Of a stretch of DNA of 64,000 nt, positions 58,483 to 64,000 are shown piece by piece. Origin of the DNA: Isoetes taiwanensis (taxonomy: Eukaryota > Streptophyta > Lycopodiopsida > Isoetales > Isoetaceae); assembly GCA_021234155.1 (NCBI GenBank), contig JAJEKV010000025.1, forward strand, positions 60,001-124,000, in the 5' to 3' direction. The position numbers were made by a program, and so were the translations under genes. The notes under the pieces were generated by a model. It had not been told where the DNA came from and searched no databases. It saw nothing but the letters and a program-made list of their open reading frames with translations. Numbering within the stretch: the stretch's first letter is position 1; the number at the start of each line of letters is the position of its first letter.

Positions 58483-61021
58483 TGTTGCCCTGCTATGGCA
58501 ACATGGCAAGGTGCCAGCAAATCTTATTCATATTGCAGGAAAAGAAGATACTATGTTGAAGAACCAAGTGAAGACATTGAACTGGAGTCAAGGTCACACA
58601 TTGAGAGGATCTAAGCATCTAGAAGTTTGGAAGACCCCTATGAAGTTTGCAAGCTATGAAAATGGTATTTCTCTCCTTCATATTGTCATTTCTACTCTAC
58701 TCCTTCACATTGACCTCATTTCCAACATACCATCACCCTTGTGTTTTTGCATCCCCACACCCTATACCATTATTCATCTCACACATAGCCTCTTGTTCCA
58801 TAGTTGACCTACCACTACCTAAGGCACAATTTCCAAGAAAGTTGTTACACCAAAGAGATTGCCTAGCATCAAGTTTCATGTTACTATTTTCCATCACACC
58901 ATTCCATTATCATGCACTTCACACCAAGTAGCTAAAGCAAAAAAAGCATTTTTTTTGCTAAAAAAAAAAGGGAAGGAAAAGCTAAGCACGAATTTGCCTA
59001 GTCACCACTTCTAGGTGACATGGCATGATGGCTAGACACACATGTCATTACCTACAAAGCTACTTTGGTCCACTCATTATTTGTTACTTCCATATGTCAT
59101 CCACCAAGTTGCCACCTAAGCAACAAGTGTCCATATCATCACATCACTCCACACCATTACATCACTCAACATCATTACATCATTCTACATCATCACATCA
59201 CTCCACACCATTACATCACTCAACATCATTACATCATTCTACATCATCACATCACTTTACATCATCAAATGATGACTAGGCAAGTTTTGACCAAACCCAA
59301 AAAGTTGGTCAACCATAAGATTGAAATGCTTGGAAAATGAGCCTATTAGCCTTGTTCTTCCTCCTTGCCACCTTATTCTAACTTGTTGCCAAAAAATCAT
59401 TTTGACTAGGGGAAGAGATGGTTACCAATCCTTAAGTGCCACATCATCATCATTTTTGCCACCTCACCAAGTCCCATGCCTAGTCAACTTATTGCCAAAA
59501 AATCATTCTGACTAGGGGAAAAGATGGTTACCAACCCTTAAGTGCCACATCATCATCATTTTTTTTGCCACCTCACCAAGTTCCATGCCTAGTCACTTCA
59601 TTTATTTTTCCCACAAAAAAAAAAAATCAATCAAAGTATTGCATTCGAAAATTTAATGATACCACCTGGTAGCCCTCATGAAATCATGCCACCTGGCACA
59701 AACATTTTTGAAAAAAGAGTTTATATTGACCTTCTAAATGGCTTCCTTGGGAAACGTGCCTCATTAAAAAAAAATGGTAAAACCTACCTACATCTACCCC
59801 CCCATCTATCTACCCTCACATCCTCTGCCAAGTGGCGTCCCCCCTGGCATGTGGCGTGGGAGGAGACCACGTAATCAATAAGCAGGAAGACAGATCTCTA
59901 TTTAAATTTAACTTGCCAAGAACCTGTTTTTTCTTCGATCGAACTGGTCAATCATTGCATCGGCTAACCATTTTTGTCCTGTTACACCCAAAGAAATACC
60001 TAAACTGACCAAAAACGTGGCCAAGATCCCGAAATTGCCAAGATCCGGCCGAAAACAGAGATTTTTTAAAAGGGGTTTTGTTCGATAGTAAAAATTGTGG
60101 GCTTTTGCGCGATTCAAAGACGAAGTACCCAAAGAGTGAAGTCGGAATTGATGCTGAGAGATCCTCCTGCCTTAAGAAATCAGTCCTGAGGCATATTATG
60201 ATAAATTTGTATCCAAAAAGTTCATGACTTGTGTGTTTTTTAGAGATGTCCTGTTGATTGATCATTCTGATCATTAACATGATATCAAATGTGATGACTT
60301 TGTTTCCAGTTGAATGAAAATCTGATCTTGGAAAATATCATTGTTGCATTTGCATTTGAATTAACTTGAAAAATAGAAAGAAAAAACTACGTATCTGTAT
60401 TGGCTTGCATTCGAGGCTCTAGTTGCATTTAGCACTATCATTTGGGAAAGGAAAGGTTAAAAAAAGTAAAAAAAAAGAGGGAAAGATCAATCTCCTAATG
60501 TTTCAAAGTCTGTCTCATTCTTTCTATAGATATTTGATGCTGAGACATGTCTTTTAAATCACACACTGATGTTTTGACCTTGAAAATAGCATGCACTTAT
60601 TGTGCAGGTCCTGTGTTCACTGTCAGAACTTAGTTGAGTCAAAAATTCATCATTGTTTTCATTTGGTAAAATTTGGTGCACTGTCCAGTCCATTGACTGG
60701 TTTTTTACTTAGTCAAGAATCAATATTCCCAACCAGCTGTGGAGATTCTTTGCATAGACTTTCTACAACGCTTTTTACACATATCATTGTGTCATGCCAT
60801 GCTTATTTGGGCTCAAAATGTCGAGTGCATTGGTTTCTGTGCCTGTTTGAACAGGATTAGCTTTTTTAGCTTCAGGGAAACTAGTGATATCTTGTTTTCT
60901 GGAAGTTTAAACACAGATATTCCAGCACAGAGTGATCACCTCAAGTGATCTGGAGGTCCTAGACCAAGCTTAGTACTTCTTTGACCCGAGGTTGGTGGTC
61001 TAGCCAGGTTTGCCATCAACA
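58483..61021 (+). mobile_element. Copy B: 3' LTR
   Basis: 2539-bp LTR, partner of 49585-52205 with few substitutions. Two deletions distinguish it: about 26-28 bp near 59850 and about 66 bp near 59904, the second removing the TATA-like region (CTATTTAAATTTAAC remains). It ends CATCAACA and is followed by TTCAT at 61022-61026, matching the left flank of the 5' LTR. Confidence 0.93.
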
Positions 61022-61026
61022 TTCAT

Positions 61027-61989
61027 CTTCATTCTTCTCCAGATAACAGGTAAAACATAATACTCAGATTTTTCTCGTCTCGTTAGGATATGATATTTGA
61101 TCTTGCCTAATTCCCTTGAAGTATGCACCCTTGAAATTGTACTGTTACTGAGCAAATAGATGATAACCAAAGCAGAAGAAGAAAGCGTCAACTGATGTAC
61201 CAACGGTTTCTTATGGGAGAAATGTTCATAGGATAGGATATCATAGATAAGAAGAATGTGATTTAAGGCATTTTTAAGTATAAACTTTGGAGATAATGGT
61301 AACTGAGGTTCAAATCCTTAGAGCTCCTTTCTATTTGTTTTTGTTATTTTTTTGGTTTTGCAAGCTAGTGGAATACTCCCTTTGATTATGTTTTTTGAAC
61401 CACTAGGTGTATAGGACTATGCTTTGAATACATTAGTAATATTTGATCTTAACCGCTTCAAAGAACACACCAACTAGGAAGGGTTTGGGCAAATAAACCA
61501 CTACACTCAAGCAAATAAAATTAGATTGTGTTACACAAATTAGCTTATAATGTTTTGGAAGATTAAACACTAGTGCTTTATATTGAAACCATTTATGGTT
61601 TCATAGATTAACTTAAAATGTTTTGGAAGACGAAACACTAGTAATTTATACTAAAACCATTATGGTTTCGATCTACTAAACATGCAAGGCTTCAAGCCAT
61701 CAAACAATCATGCCTTGTGACATCTAAACGAATTGAGGACCATATAGATTTACCACATCAGTTAGCCATGCTAGTTTAGCACGCTAAGAACCACATTAAC
61801 ATAACATTATACTAAACCACGTCTTATTACCACCATGTTATACCACGTTCACAAACCATACACATAAAGCTTCATATTTAACTGTTACTATTAACCATGT
61901 TAGAAAACCACCTTATCAAACACTGTATAAAAACCATACAAGGAAACCACACAAGGTTTTTAATGATATCAACCCACAAAGACGCATTG
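61027..61989. other. Intergenic flank of copy B
   Basis: AT-rich. Two partially repeated segments (AATGTTTTGGAAGA followed by AAACACTAGT) occur at about 61549-61572 and 61617-61641. No gene recognised. Confidence 0.4.
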
Positions 61990-64000
61990 TTTTTTCTAGA
62001 TAGTTTTTCATATATAATTAGGGTAAAAACCCATATAGGTTTTCTTTTTGGGTGCCTTGTGTCAGAAACATATAAGTGAACAGTCTTTTGCAACTCACCA
62101 TTTACCTTGAAGAGAGTGATGTGTACCAAAATAGTGATCTGGTCTGCATTCCAATGTTCAGACTAAGGGCTGCAATGTGTAATTTTCTGTAAAGTCTACT
62201 ACTGATATCACAGAATCATCTCTTAGACTCTGAATGCTTCTCCTAAATTCCTTGCTCTGCCAATGAGCTGCAAAGTTGTGATGCACAAACTTTTTCATGT
62301 GATCAAACATGGCAGATAGCATGAAAGGAGCATATGTTTGCTTCTCCACCAATCTTAGTCTTCTAGAAGTGCCCTTCCTTGACTTCTCGTCCATATAACA
62401 GTAAGCCTGCCATTTAACATCATCTTCATTATTCTGATCAGTCTCTTTTGAACATAAGGGAATCTTTTGCTTACCACATTTTTCACAATCCCCCCTTATG
62501 CACTTCAGATTGTGCCACTCTTCCCTTTCCTCTTTTTAGCAAACCATTTCTCTCCAAAGAGTGCTAACATTACAAAATGTAAGCTTTTGTGCCTGACAAA
62601 CCCCATCATGTGTACCAACAAAGACATACATCACAATTGCAAGCTGCAATTTATGCGAAAACTTCCGCCTCATAGAGTTGAAAGCTTTTTCTGAAATTCT
62701 CACGCTTGTTCATGCTTGACACAGCAAGCAAGTGTTTTCTCTCCTTCAATTTCCTTATGCAACTTGGTTTCAGGTATTCGAACATTCTAATACCAACATC
62801 TGCATCTGGATTCTCCTCCACAAACTGCTCATACAGCTCAGCCTGCACATTGCAAAAGAAAATAGGTAAGTTGAAGAAGACTGTGCATTGAATACCTTAC
62901 ATATCCAGTACATAAGTAAGAAATACTATGTATACCAGTACATATCAGTTGTACATGTAAAATGATTTGATTGAATCTATACATATTCAGTACATATGTA
63001 CGGTAGATTATGTATAGTATCAATTTATAGCACATTTAATCCTACATCCTTACACTATGTACATATATATCACATAATATACATGAAATACTTCCAAGAG
63101 CAAGTAGATGACCCCATAAACCTCATTTACATGTATAATACATTAAGTAAAAACAGTAACCGAAAAAGGCTACATCAAAGCAATAAACTAAGATTGGCAA
63201 AGGAGTTCACTTCTGGCACATTTAATCTTACATCCTTACACTATGTACATATATATCACATAATATACATGAAATACTTCCAAGAGCAAGTAGATGACCT
63301 CATAAACCTCATTTACATGTATAATCTGACAAAAAGCAAAACAGGACCAAAAAGGCTACATCAAAGCAAGTAAATTAAGATTAGTAGAGGAGTTCACATA
63401 TGTGCATGAAAATGTACATGAAAACAACAAAGAAACTGAAATGTAATAGTTTCTTTGACAAAAGCTTTAATACCTGAGGAATGTCAAGATACTGGATTGC
63501 CTCGCTTCTTTTTTTCCTCACATCCCTATACTTTGGTGAAACCTTGGTGTTGTTAAGCCAGAACTGGATGACTTTTAGCTTGGTTTCTTCATCCAAACGA
63601 TCAGATCTAGCCTTCCTGCCTGCTAATGCCCAAATGTTTGAACCAAAGAATTGCCATTCTCTTTCTTACGCTAGCAAAGATATGAAAGATTTCAGGGGAT
63701 GGCATTTGAGCATCTTGCAAGCAATTCCCTTTTGCTTCAAATCACCATTTTTCCCCACAACCATTGATAAAACTGAGTGCTTGGCAGCCAATTTATCACC
63801 ACTATTAAAGCATTTTACCTCTTCCAATCCATCTTTAAGGTTTTCTAAAATTGCATGCTTGACCACTACTTGTGAAGGCAACCCAATCACAGGTTCAAAA
63901 AGCTCCAATAGCCTGTGATCTTGCAAGAATCTAGAAGCAAATAAGTACCTTTGATTAGGAGCCAGAGATTCAAACTTTCTTTTCTCATAACAAGAACATT
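61990..64000 (-). pseudogene. Transposase-like gene (Sola-type?), partial, frameshifted
   Basis: Reads right to left and continues beyond the window. Exon 1 (64000-63474) encodes HRLLELFEPVIGLPSQVVV, then, after a frameshift near 63670, EWQFFGSNIWALAGRKARSD and FWLNNTKVSPKYRDVRKKR, ending LDIPQ. A phase-0 intron with CAG|GTATTA donor (63474/63473) and TGTGCAG acceptor leads to exon 2 from 62842 (AELYEQFVEENPDADVG, FEYLKP). Further frames give KCIRGDCEKCGKQKIPLC (C-x4-C-x2-C...C), KRLRL-like SRRLRLVEKQTY, SVISVVDFTENYT near 62190 and, after another shift, EHWNADQITILVHITLF and LYVSD near 62050. The order (SPN-KDV, Cys cluster, QDF-ENYT, WN-QITIHP, SDD) recalls the transposase-like proteins assigned to Sola DNA transposons. 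At least three frameshifts make it a relic. Family name is from memory. Confidence 0.5.
62843..63473 (-). other. Intron of the transposase-like gene, with tandem duplication
   Basis: 631 bp with GT...AG ends on the minus strand. It joins LDIPQ and AELYEQF in phase 0. It contains a ~187-bp direct duplication: GCACATTTAATC(C/T)TACATCC...GAGTTCAC at about 63028-63210 and 63217-63397, the two copies differing by small indels. AT-rich, consistent with an intron. Confidence 0.6.

Noticed and set aside
63020-63400. CRISPR-like or regulatory array
   Set aside because: Only two ~187-bp units in tandem with no spacers; it lies inside an intron of a eukaryotic transposase-like gene.

Overview
The window looks like nuclear DNA of a land plant with a large, repeat-rich genome. 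The evidence is nested Ty3/gypsy (Tat-like) and Ty1/copia LTR retrotransposons with plant-type primer-binding sites (tRNA-Gln and initiator tRNA-Met), a LINE, MITEs, a split transposase-like gene and an AT-rich background. A fungal-type FTR1 iron permease and a transposase relic resembling the Sola group argue for a non-flowering lineage such as a fern, lycophyte or bryophyte. That placement is inference; no species marker is visible.

Layout. 420-3582: two tandem copies of a repeat made of a conserved head, a 1.0-1.7 kb polypurine tract and a conserved tail, bounded by a palindromic direct repeat. 3.6-10.8 kb: AT-rich DNA with a decayed FKBP-like fragment, a short relative of the polypurine element, three terminal-inverted-repeat (MITE-like) elements and a CATGCA-type microsatellite. 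10.8-16.0 kb: a ~0.8 kb direct duplication around anonymous DNA. 16.0-20.0 kb: a TRIM-like copia relic (minus strand) carrying a decayed, GC-rich LINE. 20.78-21.76 kb: an intact, intronless FTR1-type iron permease, the only convincing intact host gene. 23.8-27.15 kb: two more polypurine elements in the opposite orientation.

28.3-61.0 kb is almost entirely one family of Tat-like LTR retrotransposon with ~2.6 kb LTRs. A truncated LTR joins an integrase fragment (copy C). A complete LTR follows, interrupted by a 2.3 kb gag-only copia element. Next come a gag-pol region (copy A) carrying a 2.65 kb foreign insertion, a truncated LTR, ~1.8 kb of other DNA, and a structurally complete element (copy B, 49585-61021) with LTRs, PBS and a TTCAT target-site duplication. 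All copies are broken. The family's domain order is gag, three CCHC knuckles, protease, plant-type RNase H (aRNH), reverse transcriptase, degenerate Ty3-type RNase H, integrase. Known Tat elements carry the extra RNase H after the Ty3-type RNase H; here it lies before the reverse transcriptase. This is the strongest candidate for something undescribed.

61.0-64.0 kb: flanking DNA and a minus-strand, frameshifted, intron-containing transposase-like gene that runs off the window.

Caution: in copies C and A the differences from copy B concentrate at CAG and CTG sites and are mostly small indels or nonsense substitutions. This looks like residual long-read consensus error at methylated CHG sites, so some apparent lesions there may not be real.
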